From Actinostola sp. cb2023 (Eukaryota; Cnidaria; Anthozoa; Actiniaria; Actinostolidae): DNA of 64,000 nt. The stretch lies in assembly GCA_033675265.1 (NCBI GenBank), contig JAUJYZ010000322.1:1-64000 (forward strand), given 5' to 3'. The position numbers and the translations under genes are program-made. How positions within the stretch are numbered: position 1 is the first letter of the stretch; every line of letters begins with the position of its first letter. Below are positions 13,001 through 25,204 of this stretch, piece after piece. The notes beneath the pieces were generated by a model. That model was not told the DNA's origin. It ran no database searches and saw only the letters and a list, made by a program, of their open reading frames with translations.

Positions 13001-16000
13001 ACTGAACTGAACTGAACTGAACTGAACTGAACTGAACTGAACTGAACTGAACTGAACTGAACTGAACTGAACTGAAACTGAACTGAACTGAACTGAACTG
13101 AACTGAAACTGAACTGAACTGAACTGAACTGAACTGAACTGAACTGAACTGAACTGAACTGAACTGAACTGAACTGAACTGAACTGAACTGAACTGAACT
13201 GAACTGAACTGAACTGAACTGAACTGAACTGAACTGAACTGAACTGAACTGAACTGAACTGAACTGAACTGAACTGAACTGAACTGAACTGAACTGAACT
13301 GAACTGACTGAACTGAACTGAACTGAACTGAACTGACTGAACTGAACTGAACTGAACTGAACTGAACTGAACTGAACTGAACTGAACTGAACTGAACTGA
13401 ACTGAACTGAACTGAACTGAACTGAACTGAACTGAACTGAACTGAACTGAACTGAACTGAACTGAACTGAACTGAACTGAACTGAACTGAACTGAACTGA
13501 ACTGAACTGAACTGAACTGAACTGAACTGAACTGAACTGAACTGAACTGAACTGAACTGAACTGAACTGAACTGAACTGAACTGAACTGAACTGAACTGA
13601 ACTGAACTGAACTGAACTGAACTGAACTGAACTGAACTGAACTGACTGAACTGAACTGAACTGACTGAACTGAACTGAACTGAACTGAACTGAACTGAAC
13701 TGAACTGAACTGAACTGAACTGAACTGAACTGAACTGAACTGAACTGAACTGAACTGAACTGAACTGAACTGAACTGAACTGAACTGAACTGAACTGAAC
13801 TGAACTGAACTGAACTGAACTGAACTGAACTGAACTGAACTGAACTGAACTGAACTGAACTGAACTGAACTGACTGAACTGAACTGAACTGAACTGAACT
13901 GAACTGAACTGAACTGAACTGAACTGAACTGAACTGAACTGAACTGAACTGAACTGAACTGAACTGAACTGAACTGAACTGAACTGAACTGAACTGAACT
14001 GAACTGAACTGAACTGAACTGAACTGAACTGAACTGAACTGAACTGAACTGAACTGAACTGAACTGAACTGAACTGAACTGAACTGAACTGAACTGAACT
14101 GAACTGAACTGAACTGAACTGAACTGAACTGAACTGAACTGAACTGAACTGAACTGAACTGAACTGAACTGAACTGAACTGAACTGAACTGAACTGAACT
14201 GAACTGAACTGAACTGAACTGAACTGAAACTGAACTGAACTGAACTGAACTGAACTGAACTGAACTGAACTGAACTGAACTGAACTGAACTGAACTGAAC
14301 TGAACTGAACTGAACTGAACTGAACTGAACTGAACTGAACTGAACTGAACTGAACTGAACTGAACTGAAACTGAACTGAACTGAACTGAACTGAACTGAA
14401 CTGAACTGAACTGAACTGAACTGAAACTGAACTGAACTGAACTGAACTGAACTGAACTGAACTGAACTGAACTGAACTGAACTGAACTGAACTGAACTGA
14501 ACTGAACTGAACTGAACTGAACTGAACTGAACTGAACTGAACTGAACTGAACTGAACTGAACTGAACTGAACTGAACTGAACTGAACTGAACTGAACTGA
14601 ACTGAACTGAACTGAACTGAACTGAACTGAACTGAACTGAACTGAACTGAACTGAACTGAACTGAACTGAACTGAACTGAACTGAACTGAACTGAACTGA
14701 ACTGAACTGAAAACTGAACTGAACTGAACTGAACTGAAACTGAACTGAACTGAACTGAACTGAACTGAACTGAACTGAACTGAACTGAACTGAACTGAAC
14801 TGAACTGAACTGAACTGAAACTGAACTGAACTGAACTGAACTGAAACTGAACTGAACTGAAACTGAACTGAACTGAACTGAACTGAACTGAACTGAACTG
14901 AACTGAACTGAACTGAACTGAACTGAACTGAACTGAACTGAACTGAACTGAACTGAAACTGAACTGAACTGAACTGAACTGAACTGAACTGAACTGAACT
15001 GAACTGAACTGAACTGAACTGAACTGAACTGAACTGAACTGAACTGAACTGAACTGAAACTGAACTGAACTGAACTGAACTGAACTGAACTGAACTGAAC
15101 TGAACTGAACTGAACTGAACTGAACTGAACTGAACTGAACTGAACTGAACTGAACTGAACTGAACTGAACTGAACTGAACTGAACTGAACTGAACTGAAC
15201 TGAACTGAACTGAACTGAACTGACTGAACTGAACTGAACTGAACTGAACTGAACTGAACTGAACTGAACTGAACTGAACTGAACTGAACTGAACTGAACT
15301 GAACTGAACTGAACTGAACTGAACTGAACTGAACTGAACTGAACTGAACTGAACTGAACTGAACTGAACTGAACTGAACTGAACTGAACTGAACTGAACT
15401 GAACTGAACTGAACTGAACTGAACTGAACTGAACTGAACTGAACTGAACTGAACTGAACTGAACTGAACTGAACTGAACTGAACTGAACTGAACTGAAAC
15501 TGAACTGAACTGAACTGAACTGAACTGAACTGAAAACTGAACTGAACTGAACTGAACTGAACTGAACTGAACTGAACTGAACTGAACTGAACTGAACTGA
15601 ACTGAACTGAACTGAACTGAACTGAACTGAACTGAACTGAACTGAACTGAACTGAACTGAACTGAACTGAACTGAACTGAACTGAACTGAACTGAACTGA
15701 ACTGAACTGAACTGAACTGAACTGAACTGAACTGAACTGAACTGAACTGAACTGAACTGAACTGAACTGAACTGAACTGAACTGAACTGAACTGAACTGA
15801 ACTGAACTGAACTGAACTGAACTGAACTGAACTGAACTGAACTGAACTGAACTGAACTGAACTGAACTGAACTGAACTGAAACTGAACTGAACTAAACTG
15901 AAAACTAAACTAAACTAAACTAAACTAAACTAAACTAAACTAAACTAAACTAAACTAAACTAAACTAAAAGTATCTACTTACTACTGCAACGTTTGGTGA

Positions 16001-16704
16001 GCCTCCATCCTTCACTTCTCGCGTCTTGGATGTTCTGCGGCAGAGAGTCGAACTGCCCAAACGTTACTTCAAGAAATAATAGCAAGTAAGGTAACACAAG
16101 GGAAATTAGGTCACAAGACAGCTAATCCCCTACATGGACAATAAGGGATATTAGGTGGCACGGCATATCTTATGTCTCAGCTAGCAAGAGAAACGTTTCA
16201 CTGGTTACATTGCATGTTTTAAATTGCTTTATTTGCATAATCCACTTCCTTTTGGTTGAACCCTTTAACTAGCCCAGACACGTATCTTTACCCACCACAA
16301 AAACTACACATTAACCAATTCGACAACGATTAAGACATAGATTGCGAGACTTGAATTATACATCGACTCACCATATAACTTATCCCAGGCTGGCTCTACA
16401 AAACAAGAACAAGTACAACGCTCAGTTCTACGTTTCTGTTCATAACATAACATGGATTTCTACCGCGGTCTTTCATTGCGTGTTAAAAAATAAAGCGGAA
16501 ACTCAAATAATCGAACTTGCATTATTATTATAATATTTTTTTTCGGCAGAGAATTCAACTTCATATTCGTTACTTCAAGAAATAATAGCAAGTAAGCAAC
16601 ATAAGGCAAATTAGGTCACAAGACAGCTTACTTTCAGGTTTAGAGAAAAACCAAGCGTGCGAAACAGCCACGAACAGAAGACAAACAGCCAACGACTTTA
16701 TCAT
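7003..16704 (-). CDS. Secreted six-cysteine protein, copy 1 (intact, 263 aa, family not recognised)
   Basis: Seven coding exons on the minus strand: 16704-16632, 16395-16372, 16066-15983, 9422-9322, 8653-8413, 8008-7848 and 7110-7003. They join in frame to 792 nt with GT-AG junctions. The product starts with a signal peptide ([17 protein letters not shown]), followed by a mature chain of about 246 residues with six cysteines. Landmarks are [91 protein letters not shown] and a C-terminal [10 protein letters not shown]. No membrane segment follows the signal, so the protein is probably secreted with three disulfides. I cannot name the family or a function. All six Cys and all exon phases are shared with copies 2 and 3, which supports the model. 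Exon 2 codes only eight residues and was placed by comparing paralogs. Confidence 0.8.
7140..7815. repeat. GTCAGTCAGTGCGCGCGTGA-type array in intron 6 of copy 1
   Basis: Irregular tandem units of about 20-24 bp of GTCAGTCAGTGCGCGCGTGAGACA type. The alternating GCGCGCGTG stretches could form Z-DNA. The equivalent intron of copy 2 holds the same array (24,505-24,850). Open frames over it are shadows. Confidence 0.85.
8110..8400. repeat. GATGAT-rich array in intron 5 of copy 1
   Basis: Imperfect GATGATACTAATGATG repeats. The same class of array lies in intron 5 of copies 2 (25,205-25,515) and 3 (32,220-33,765). Confidence 0.75.
8790..9275. repeat. GGAT/GAAT/GAAC array in intron 4 of copy 1
   Basis: A pure (GGAT)n block is followed by higher-order units built from GGAT, GAAT, GAAC and GAATTAAT. 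The matching intron of copy 2 has a longer version (25,925-26,715). Copy 3 has GGAA in the same intron. Confidence 0.85.
10023..15970. repeat. 5.9-kb pentanucleotide satellite filling intron 3 of copy 1
   Basis: About 1,190 units of GAACT, with occasional one-base gains or two-base losses. Both edges (10,023 to about 10,140 and 15,895-15,970) are built of AAACT instead, with mixed units next to them. The array ends 12 bp from the exon 3 splice donor. On the transcribed strand the unit reads TTCAG. The matching place in copy 2 has only CTAAACTAAAAG next to a CTCTC repeat. Confidence 0.95.
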
Positions 16705-16750
16705 GATGAATCTCCCCTCGTATGAACCGAACAACAACGCAGTCGCTGAA

Positions 16751-16756
16751 TTTATA
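16751..16756 (-). promoter_or_regulatory. TATA box of copy 1
   Basis: TATAAA on the minus strand, 47 bp upstream of the ATG at 16,704, in a block conserved in copies 0 and 2. Confidence 0.65.
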
Positions 16757-17086
16757 AGCTTTTGCAAGTCACCCAGACGGTGGGGGGTAGGGGGTGGTCG
16801 TACTGCTTCGCATAGTGCCCGTGGGGGGAGTGGTGCATCTACATTTGCTATGTTGGTAAAATTGAAGGAATGGTCAACGCTCAGCGTGCTTCCATCGAGT
16901 TATGGATGCACGCGGGAGGCTGCTAAGCACGAGAGAAGCGTAAGAGTCGCACGAGGCGTAGCCGAGTGCGACTCTAGCTTCTTGAGTGCTTAGCAGCCGA
17001 CCAAGTGCATCTATGACTCGATGGACGCACAGCTGAAGCGTTGACCATTCCTTTTATAACATAGTTACTGCAAATTCAAATATTGT

Positions 17087-17632
17087 GGCCGCCATGATAT
17101 ATCAATATATCAATATATCGCCGGTGCATTATGGGTAATTAAATAATACTATTTTGAGTTTCCTAACTTATTACAGTGCAACTACACTAACCAAGGCCAC
17201 CCAAGCAAATTTTCATACAAATTATCCAATCACAATTGAGTATTTAAACAATAGAATCTGCACAAATTGTCAAATTTTCGCTTTAAAAGCATATATTTTA
17301 CTTTATATGTGAATGTATATGATCAAGAGTGAACAAGAAACAGTTTAAAATGTAGAATTCGACATCATTCTGTTATTCAGCGTCACAAATGTGATTAGAA
17401 AATTTGATTCAGAATTTGTTTGGGTGGCCTTGGTTGGTGTAGTTGCACTGTAAATGAAGCAAAATTTACAAACAACAAACGTAAGACTAAAATAAACATT
17501 ATACTAAATATTTCTACCAACTTTGCTGACGTTAACCCGCTTTAAGGGAAATTTGCGATTATTTAATTACCCATAATGCACCCATAATGCACCCATAATG
17601 CACCCGACGGCCAGAATTTTTGCAAATGACTG
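17087..17632. mobile_element. Mariner-like MITE, left end truncated, split by a second MITE
   Basis: The sequence matches the complete element at 54,831-55,117: GGCCGCC, ATATCAATATATC, GCATTATGGGTAATTAAATA, then at the right end ATTACCCATAATGCACCC and GGCCAGAATTTTTGCAAATG. The outermost left repeat is missing. CCCATAATGCA is triplicated near the right end. The interior is interrupted at 17,174-17,450. Confidence 0.75.
17174..17450. mobile_element. 277-bp MITE with 38-bp inverted ends, inserted at TA
   Basis: The ends read CAGTGCAACTACACTAACCA and its near-perfect complement, about 38 bp each. TA flanks both sides (17,172-17,173 and 17,451-17,452). The related MITE at 54,831 carries the uninterrupted site CTAACTTATTAAATGAAGC, proving insertion with a TA duplication. 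The TA duplication and CAGTG-type ends suggest a Tc1/mariner origin. There is no coding sequence. Confidence 0.85.
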
Positions 17633-19150
17633 TATCTAGCCAATCAGAGTGCGCGTTATATCAATGCTATATTATAACGCTAGTTATCATACCAATTATA
17701 AAATAATAAACTAAAATGTGATAAATATATACATAAATAGAGTACAAACGCTAAAAGGGTGCAACGCTTCGCACTATTTAGCACTAAATAGCACTAATTA
17801 AACAATAATAGAAATAACACTATTTAGTACAGTAAATATTACTATTTATGTTGCACGTTTTTAGTGTTTGCACTCTATCATTCTACAAAGTTTTATTTTT
17901 ATTTTTTATTTAGTATTAAAATACTAAAAAAATCTAGTGTAGATCGATCGTTTTTAGTGTTTGCACTCTATCATTCTACAAAGTTTTTTATTTTTATTTT
18001 TTATTTTTTATTTAGTATTAAAATACTAAAAAAATCTAGTGTAGATCGATCGAAATAAGAGAAAATTTCGGTTTTATCAGTAATTCAATTTCACGGCCGG
18101 AATTCTCATGATTTTTACAACTCCTTCCATTTTAGAAAACAAACCCTGTATCATGCCTGACGCATGATATACGTGACGTCATTCACCCCTCCCCCCACGG
18201 GTATCCGAGACTATCAAAACCAACCCCACCCCCACCGGGCTTTCTACTGACACCCCCCTGTTGCAACTATCGCGTTTTTCAAATCTGCATTGTCATTGTT
18301 AATGTCAAAGGCCAACACGTACATAAACACGATATGATACCACTGCCAAGTCCAGAGTCCAGATAGAAGTGAACCCATGGGTCGGGTGGGTCGGGACAAC
18401 TTTGGCAACTTATTACGTCGCTAGCCTGCGAATACAGCCACTTTTTGGCGCTCACCACAGGGTCTCCCGCAAAGAAGCGTCTGCGTTGTGAGTGCAGAAT
18501 TCCTGTACTGTGACTTTAATTCTGAGGTCATGACATCTCGTGTTGTAAATCTGATACAACACAGCCGCTCACGTTGTGTACACTACTTCCAAACGGCCTG
18601 AGTTTGTTGATTCGGCAATCAAAATTATTGTAGAACATGATTACTCGGGCCCAGACCTAAGGCCGGGCCGAGTCTATAATTACAGTTGGTATTTTTGTTG
18701 TTGTTGTTCATCGGAGTCATGAATCTGCAATCAAGTGGGACTGGGAACGAGACCACGAGACTTATCAACACGCATCTCAACACGACGACCTCTTTCTTCG
18801 CAAACCCACAAGAAAGATTACAAAGCACAAACCAATCAGGCCGGAAGCACCTGAGGTCAAGGGGCAAAAATCTAAAACTATTCTCGTCTATATTTAGATT
18901 GAAACAAGACGCTCTAGTAGCGTGAAGTCGGGCTATTAACGTTTTTACTGATATACTGTAAAGTTCCGAAAGTTAGCCTCCTCCGCAGGCTAGTCTATAG
19001 CTCGGAATACTGAATATTGGTCCACAGGCCGGCCATACCAAACGCTATGACAATGACAATGACAGTTGCGTGACGAGGGAGACTGTTTGTCGGTTTAATA
19101 GTCATAGATAAACATCTCCAATCAGACGTATTCGGTACGTCTTGAGGTTG
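17633..19150. other. Spacer with dispersed repeats
   Basis: At 17,850-18,050 a segment of about 90 bp ending in AAAATCTAGTGTAGATCGAT is tandemly doubled. A single copy is near 29,190-29,295. Bases 18,050-18,655 are the dispersed repeat seen at 2,786, and 18,660-19,150 the one seen at 4,141. No gene is supported. Confidence 0.5.
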
Positions 19151-20807
19151 CATCGCGTCCACTCTATTGATCCACCCACACTCCAGCTCTCATCCTTTCG
19201 ATATCATCCATCAGGCCCCAGCCTTCAGCTTTCCATACCAACCTTCTCCCCCACCCACGAATTAACTCTCATCCGTTTCCTACTTTTCATGATATCCCAT
19301 TCCTTGTGATGGTCCGAATACCTTGTTAGCTCTATATCGCTCTGGAATAACCAGTCGATTACAAAAAAACAAGACGCTCATTGAGCGTTCACTCGTGCCC
19401 TGGTGCAATTACGTTCTGAAATGAAGTTCATAATGAGAGACGCATGGGCACCAACATAAACAAGAGCAGAGTAGTCTTTGTCAAGTAAAAGTTTATGTTC
19501 GTGTTAATCAGTGAGACTTATGTATTTGGAGTGACGTTGGAGCCTTTATAGCTAAAAACTACCCTTTCAACTTTCATTGAACATGTTACTTCATACCAAG
19601 TTACCGGCTACGCACTAACTTATGTCTTCACCGTTTGTGCAGAGTTTATGATTAACTAGACGCTTGGTTCAAGCGCTCACTCGTGCCCTGGTGCAATTGA
19701 GTACTTGGGGTACACCGTATCATGAACGACCACATGAACGATCAAAAGATCAGTATGCTTTTTCTATTTGAGTGGTAATCACAGGTATAGCCCAAGCTGA
19801 CTGTTTGTGTTGAATGTATGTGGTTTATATCGTGTGAAAGATGGAATCTTGATGATTTGGGTACATTTTTTGCAATGTATTTTCTTTCGAGCATCCTTAT
19901 TTTTCTGCTCTTATATAATTAAAGCACGTGTAAGTCGCCTCACTGGAATTCTGCTTGGTTCTCTATCACGAACTGCATGGTAGTTTAATGGTATTTGGTA
20001 GTTGTATCTACTATTCATATACCCCATTCACACCAAACCTTGTTTAGTTAAACTAAGTTTATTCTCGCTTCTATCTAATACGGTTATAATAAATAAACTT
20101 TGCATATCGTGATCTACATGTTTTTATTGATATAAACTGTGAATCCTTCTCATCAGTATTGACAGATAATTCGCTTGCTTTCTCAAATATATCACAATCA
20201 TAACTGTTTAAGCTTATAAGTAGGTAGGTAGCACAGCAATAGCAAGCATAAACTTGTATGACAACAATAGCAACACTCATGTGAGTCGATCATGACACAA
20301 ATAATGCAAAGTAAAGTCCACTTCACCTTCGTCGGGAAACATCGTGGGTTGCTTCCAGCCATCCAGGATTGTAGTTCATCAACGGTTTGTATAATAAAGG
20401 CTTTCATTCATAACATAATGATCGTAATTTATAAGTTTGGCATTGTTTAAGCTTATAACTTTGGCATTCGCTTTCATCGCATTCAAGGCTTTCATAACAT
20501 GTTGATCGAGTATAACTTTGGCTTTCGTCGTTTTCAAGGCTTTCATAACATGTTGATCGTTTATAACTTTGGCCTTCAAGGCATTCAAGGCTTTCATATA
20601 GAGGAAAAAAACAGAAGACGAATCTTCACCATCTTGACTTGACTTTCTTCGTCGATCGACACTACAAAACGTCGACGATCGCTGCAACCTAGTCTCGTGG
20701 TCTCGTTCCCAGTCCCACTCGATTGCAGAACGCGACACCGAACAACAACAAAAAAAATACGGCCTGTATTTTATACCTCGTGCGGCCTTTGGCCTAGCAC
20801 GAGTAAT
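19151..20807. other. Spacer, no gene seen
   Basis: Contains a 15-bp palindrome (19,373-19,387), a copy of the 6,105-6,290 sequence (19,466-19,660), and at about 20,400-20,600 four imperfect repeats around TTCAAGGCTTTCATAACATG. Short open frames overlap these repeats and show no domain. Confidence 0.45.
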
Positions 20808-21625
20808 TACTCGGGCCCTTCCGAAGGAAGCCCGAGTTAGAAAATGCGTTTTTCGGTAGTAGTAGTAGTCGTAGTTTTTTTAGTCGGTTAAAGAATGACG
20901 AAAGTATGCGACGTATTTAATCGTATCCGGAGTTTCAAGATTACTCCGCAGATTTGAAAAGATAAAGGAGACACAGGACTCAAGTAGATTATGAATCTTA
21001 GTTTTGAAAGCAGCTGTAGATCTTCAAGCTATTAAAAGGTCAGGATTCTAGTTCATCGTTCAATGACTAGAAGTGGTAAAAGGACTAGAAGCTCGCTTAA
21101 AATATATTTTTTTTTAAACAAACGCGAGGCCGTTATCGGAACCATCTGACCTATGCAACCTCAAGACGTATCATGTTCGTACTCACCGGACTAATAGTCT
21201 CCCTCGTCACTCAACTGTCACTGATTGTCATGACGTCAGAGAAATTATATTGTATTGAAGAAGATGTCCTTGTTTTATTCGACGTTCGAACCGTAACTCG
21301 AACCCGAACTCGATTCCAAACTCGACGTTTCGGGATCTGAAGCTAGAGAGGGGGCCTTTACACAAACTCATCAAAATCAAATCAATTGAACTCAAAGTCA
21401 AAAGGTAATCAAATGAACTCAAAGGCAAATCAAATGAACTCGACACATACATGTATATACATAGTCTCCCTCGTCACGCAACTGTCAGTCATTGTCAGGT
21501 CTCTCCTCGCGCAGCTGACATTGTCCTTGTTCTTCAACCAACTGGCATTCATTTTCAAGTACTTCCTCGAACAACTGACATTTTCCTTTTCACAATGCCC
21601 GAGTGAACGCTCATTGAGCGTCTTG
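20808..21625. repeat. Composite hairpin repeat, inverted copy of 3,340-4,140
   Basis: This begins with the hairpin CTCGGGCCCTTCCGAAGG and ends with the palindrome at 21,607-21,621. It contains CGAACCCGAACTCGATTCC, AATCAAATGAACTCAAAG and CTCCCTCGTCACGCAACTG, all complementary to the earlier copy. Confidence 0.6.
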
Positions 21626-21657
21626 TTAGCCTGGTAATAAACACACCCAGCAACACC

Positions 21658-21884
21658 TTGTCTGTGAACTTGACCGTCAAGCCTACGCGACCAGACCGAA
21701 AGGGAGCATGGTTTAATTCTGACATGACCAAGTTAAGTTCTGCGTTGTACTCTCGCTTGATGGTTATAAAAGCACAAATAGACATTCAGATGTTGCTCAA
21801 TGTGATCATAAACATCAAAATGTACTATCTACCCATGCTCCCTTTCGGTCTAGTCGCGTACGCTTGAGTTAAGTTCACAGACAA
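21658..21884. mobile_element. Small fold-back sequence
   Basis: Inverted arms of about 55 bp: the left has TTGTCTGTGAACTTGACC and GACCGAAAGGGAGCATGG, the right has CATGCTCCCTTTCGGTC and AAGTTCACAGACAACG. A related single arm is near 6,320-6,350. It probably derives from a DNA transposon, class unknown. Confidence 0.6.
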
Positions 21885-22391
21885 CGTTTTTGAAATAGCT
21901 GTATGTACCATCTACCCAAAAATGTCAGTAATTTGCAAAGGGGCGCTTTTGTATAATAAATGATGCCTGCGTTGACGTCACCGAATTACCATATCACGAT
22001 TTCAAACCTTTATAACTCGCCAATGCGAAGCTCAAATCACAAGATACTGAACCATCCCACTATTCACTTCATATATAATCGATTTTCAAAAGAAACCCAA
22101 AACCCTGATATGCACTTTAAACTGTCATGCGGATAGGCGAGGTTTGACCTCTGATTGATTTAATTATCGCATTATTATGATTCGATTAAAACATATTGGG
22201 GTTATCAGTCAGCTCCGGATGTAAATAGATGGTATGCCTGTGTTAAGAGTGAAGGAGGGAGACTAGTGACTAAGGAAATAGGAAGGGATTGTATGATGAC
22301 GTCACCAGCAAGCTTTACTTTTTATCTGTACTCTTACGTCATAAAATGTTTGTCTTTTCTCACATCTATTGCATAAATGGTGTCCTGAGTC
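21885..22391. other. Spacer, dispersed repeat
   Basis: Bases 21,968-22,083 resemble the sequence on either side of the fold-back element at 30,303-30,705, and so act as an approximate empty site for it. No gene is seen. Confidence 0.45.
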
Positions 22392-23060
22392 GGGTGTTAC
22401 TAAACCACGAAACACCGAAACACCGAAACACCGAAACAACGAAACAACGAAACACCGAAACAACGAAACAACGAAACAACGAAACAAACTAACGATGATA
22501 CTAGGGTTCTATATGTTCGAAGTAATACAGTTTTCAAATCACGGGATACAGTATTATGATATTTTACCACAACATTTTGCCTGGGGTTAGTCTGATGAGT
22601 TACATGCCAGGCGTTCAATCTGTTAAGTGCTTTACGTGCTTTAAGGAACAAATGCTTTTCATTCCAATCTTGTTGGACAAACACTACTATCTCAGGAACA
22701 CTAAATGATATGTATTCGGTACATTCACGCACGAACAACAAACGGCATCAGTTTTCAACTCAATATAATTACTGTTAGCCTTATAAGCCTAGTCTTTAAT
22801 ATATTATTTAGACCTCCGTGACTCGAGTTTGTCTTTTAATTTAGCTGTCGTTATGTTTGCATGTGTGTTGACAGCTATGAAACATGACGCCATTACAGTG
22901 TTCCATCTTCAAAATGGAATAATATCATAATACTGTATCCCGTGATTTGAAAACTGTATTACTTCGAACATATAGAACCCTAGTATCATCGTTAGTTTGT
23001 TTCGTTGTTTCGTTGTTTCGGTGTTTCGTTGTTTCGGTGTTTCGTGGTTTAGTAACACCC
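22392..23060. mobile_element. Fold-back MITE with 9-bp target duplication
   Basis: The ends read GGGTGTTACTAAACCACGAA and its complement. The inverted arms span about 22,392-22,560 and 22,930-23,060, and contain a (CGAAACAAC)-type repeat. TCCTGAGTC flanks both sides (22,383-22,391 and 23,061-23,069). A 9-bp duplication is typical of Mutator-like elements. No transposase is present. Confidence 0.75.
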
Positions 23061-23069
23061 TCCTGAGTC

Positions 23070-24110
23070 TGCGTATGTTTGCTTGTGCTTAAGCTTATGT
23101 CGCTAGTGTAAACAGTTAACGGTGCTTGTCTTTTGTCACACCTATTGCATAAATGGTGTCCTGAGTCTGCGTATGTTTGCTTGTTTGCTTGCCCGTTCGC
23201 GGGCAAAAAAACTAAACATGTTTTTTCCCTGAAACTTCGTATGGTGAAATAAGATCATTATAGAAGCTAAATGAGCAAATAAAAAATGGGGGTCACCGAC
23301 TTCGCTATGGAGCCAGATTTTTTCAAAGTATACCCTTTTTCTGATCGAAAATTACGTGCGTTCAATCCACGGAAAGTCGAGAATGACAGGAATGTTTTGG
23401 TAGAAAAACTAAACGGATTGCTAAAATTTTCTTCAAATGGCTATCTAAGAGTTTATAGAATAAAATTATGTACAAAGATTTGTGAATATGTAGAAACAAC
23501 CTGTAGTTTTTGGCTCATGTTTACAGTCACCACGTAGCCATCGACGACTCTTTCGCGTGAAGGTAGGTTGAAGTTTTCATCTAAATTCGTGTTTTTATCA
23601 AAATCTAAACATGTTTTTTTCTTTAAATTTGGTACATGGGGAGCTTTTATGATTCTTTGTAAAATAACAAAATAAAAAATGGGGGTCACCGGTATCGTTC
23701 TCGAGATATTAGCCGATGAAAATCGTCTACGTAACATGCGTGACTGGCTGCCATCTTGGACGTGAGGAAAGAGGACTGGACCGAGATGATTCGAACCTTG
23801 ATTTTATGCGCAGAAAAGATGCGCGTGAACAATGCGCGCGAACGTCCTTAAGCTTATGTCGCTAGTGTAAACAGTTAACGGTGCTTGTCTTTTGTCACAC
23901 CTATTGCATAAATGGTGTCCTGAGTCTGCGTATGTTTACTTGTGCTTATGCTTATGTTGTTAGTGTGAACCAGGCTTAACGGTGTTTCCTATTACATAAA
24001 TGGTGTCCTGAGTCTGCGTATGTTGCATTGCTTATGCTTATGTCGCTAGTGAGGACCAGACTTAAAAGAGAGCTATTTGATTAAAATAAAACAAATTATG
24101 ATTCAGTTTG
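23070..24110. other. Spacer with about 100-bp tandem repeats
   Basis: Several units carrying CTTGTCTTTTGTCACACCTA and ATGTCGCTAGTG (23,090-23,190, 23,850-24,060) match 6,350-6,690. Between them a segment with CTAAACATGTTTTTT and AAAAAATGGGGGTCACCG occurs twice (about 23,210-23,300 and 23,605-23,695). No gene is supported. Confidence 0.5.
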
Positions 24111-24120
24111 AATTCCGATC

Positions 24121-24126
24121 TTTATT
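24121..24126 (-). terminator. Poly(A) signal of copy 2
   Basis: AATAAA on the minus strand in the same context as the copy 1 signal, about 240 bp past the copy 2 stop. Confidence 0.5.
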
Positions 24127-24504
24127 CAGTATATTTTAAAATGACAAACGACAAGCCCCCCACTACAATTTTGCTCAATGAATTAAATATACCCCCCAAC
24201 CTAGATATTCCCATAAGCCTTTGCAATCAATTCCGTGCAGCTTTTAAAAGGCCTGGGTACTAATTCGTTCCCAGGCGAACGCATCGACAAAGTACGCGCC
24301 AATAACATCAAACTGGAGAGAATGGAAACTAGTGATTCCACAGGGTGACCATCCAAGGTTTAGATCACTAAAGACATAGATTGAAGTAGTAACGACCCAT
24401 GCTCACGTGTTGAGTCCTCAGCTTTGCTGTTGGGTCTTTAAGACACGTGGGTAACGTCTTCTCATCGAAAAAATACTGAAAAAATAATAATGTTATTAAA
24501 ATCG

Positions 24505-24850
24505 TTTGTAAGTAAGTCAGTGTGTGAGTGAGTAAATCAGTTAGTGAGACAGTCAGTCAATCAGTGCGTGAGACAGTCAGTCAGTGCGTGCGTGAGACAG
24601 TCAGTCAGTGCGTGCGTGAGACAGTCAGTCAGTGCGTGCGTGAGACAGTCAGTCAGTGCGCGCGTGAGACAGTCAGCGCACGCGTGAGACAGTGAGTCAG
24701 TGCGCGCGTGAGACAGTCAGTCAGTCAGTGCGCGCGTGAGACATTGAGTGAGTGCGCGAGTGAGACAGTCAGTGAGTGAGTGCGCGTGTAAGACAGTCAG
24801 TGAGTGAGTGCGCGCGTGTCAGTGAGAGTCAGTCAGTCAGTCAGTGAGAG
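24505..24850. repeat. GTCAGTCAGTGCGCGCGTGA-type array, intron 6 of copy 2
   Basis: Same unit as 7,140-7,815 but about half as long. Confidence 0.85.
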
Positions 24851-25204
24851 ATCGTCGTCAATCAGACAGGTTAGAGAGACTTTCTTACCCCGAATCTGTC
24901 GGACGTTGGGTGTTCGTATCGTGGGCTCTTCAGGTCACCGTTAGTGTTCCATCCAAAGCCCTCTAGTCTGTTGCGGTTGTACATGATGAAGACGGGATAG
25001 AAGTCTTTACAGTTCATGTTTTTGGAGATGTCGTACCAGTAGTGCTGACCTGCAGTAAGTAGGAGTGACAACGTGAGGATAAAAAGTAATGTAAAGCAAC
25101 CTTATTAACGACGTCAGGTAACTCGTCACAGTTGATTCATGAAGAATCGAACCGCGCACCTCTCGCATAGTAGGCCGCGCACTAACTAACTAAGCCGTCC
25201 TTGC

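Noticed and set aside
10023..15970. Possible telomeric or centromeric repeat
   Set aside because: The unit is not TTAGGG-like and the array lies inside one intron of a gene whose flanking exons are both present. A local expansion explains it better.
24110..24370. Reading frame containing DLNLGWSPCG on the minus strand downstream of copy 2
   Set aside because: At first taken for the last exon. The proper last exon (24475-24368) joins in phase and stops just before it, so this is 3' UTR. Differences between copies there change amino acids freely.
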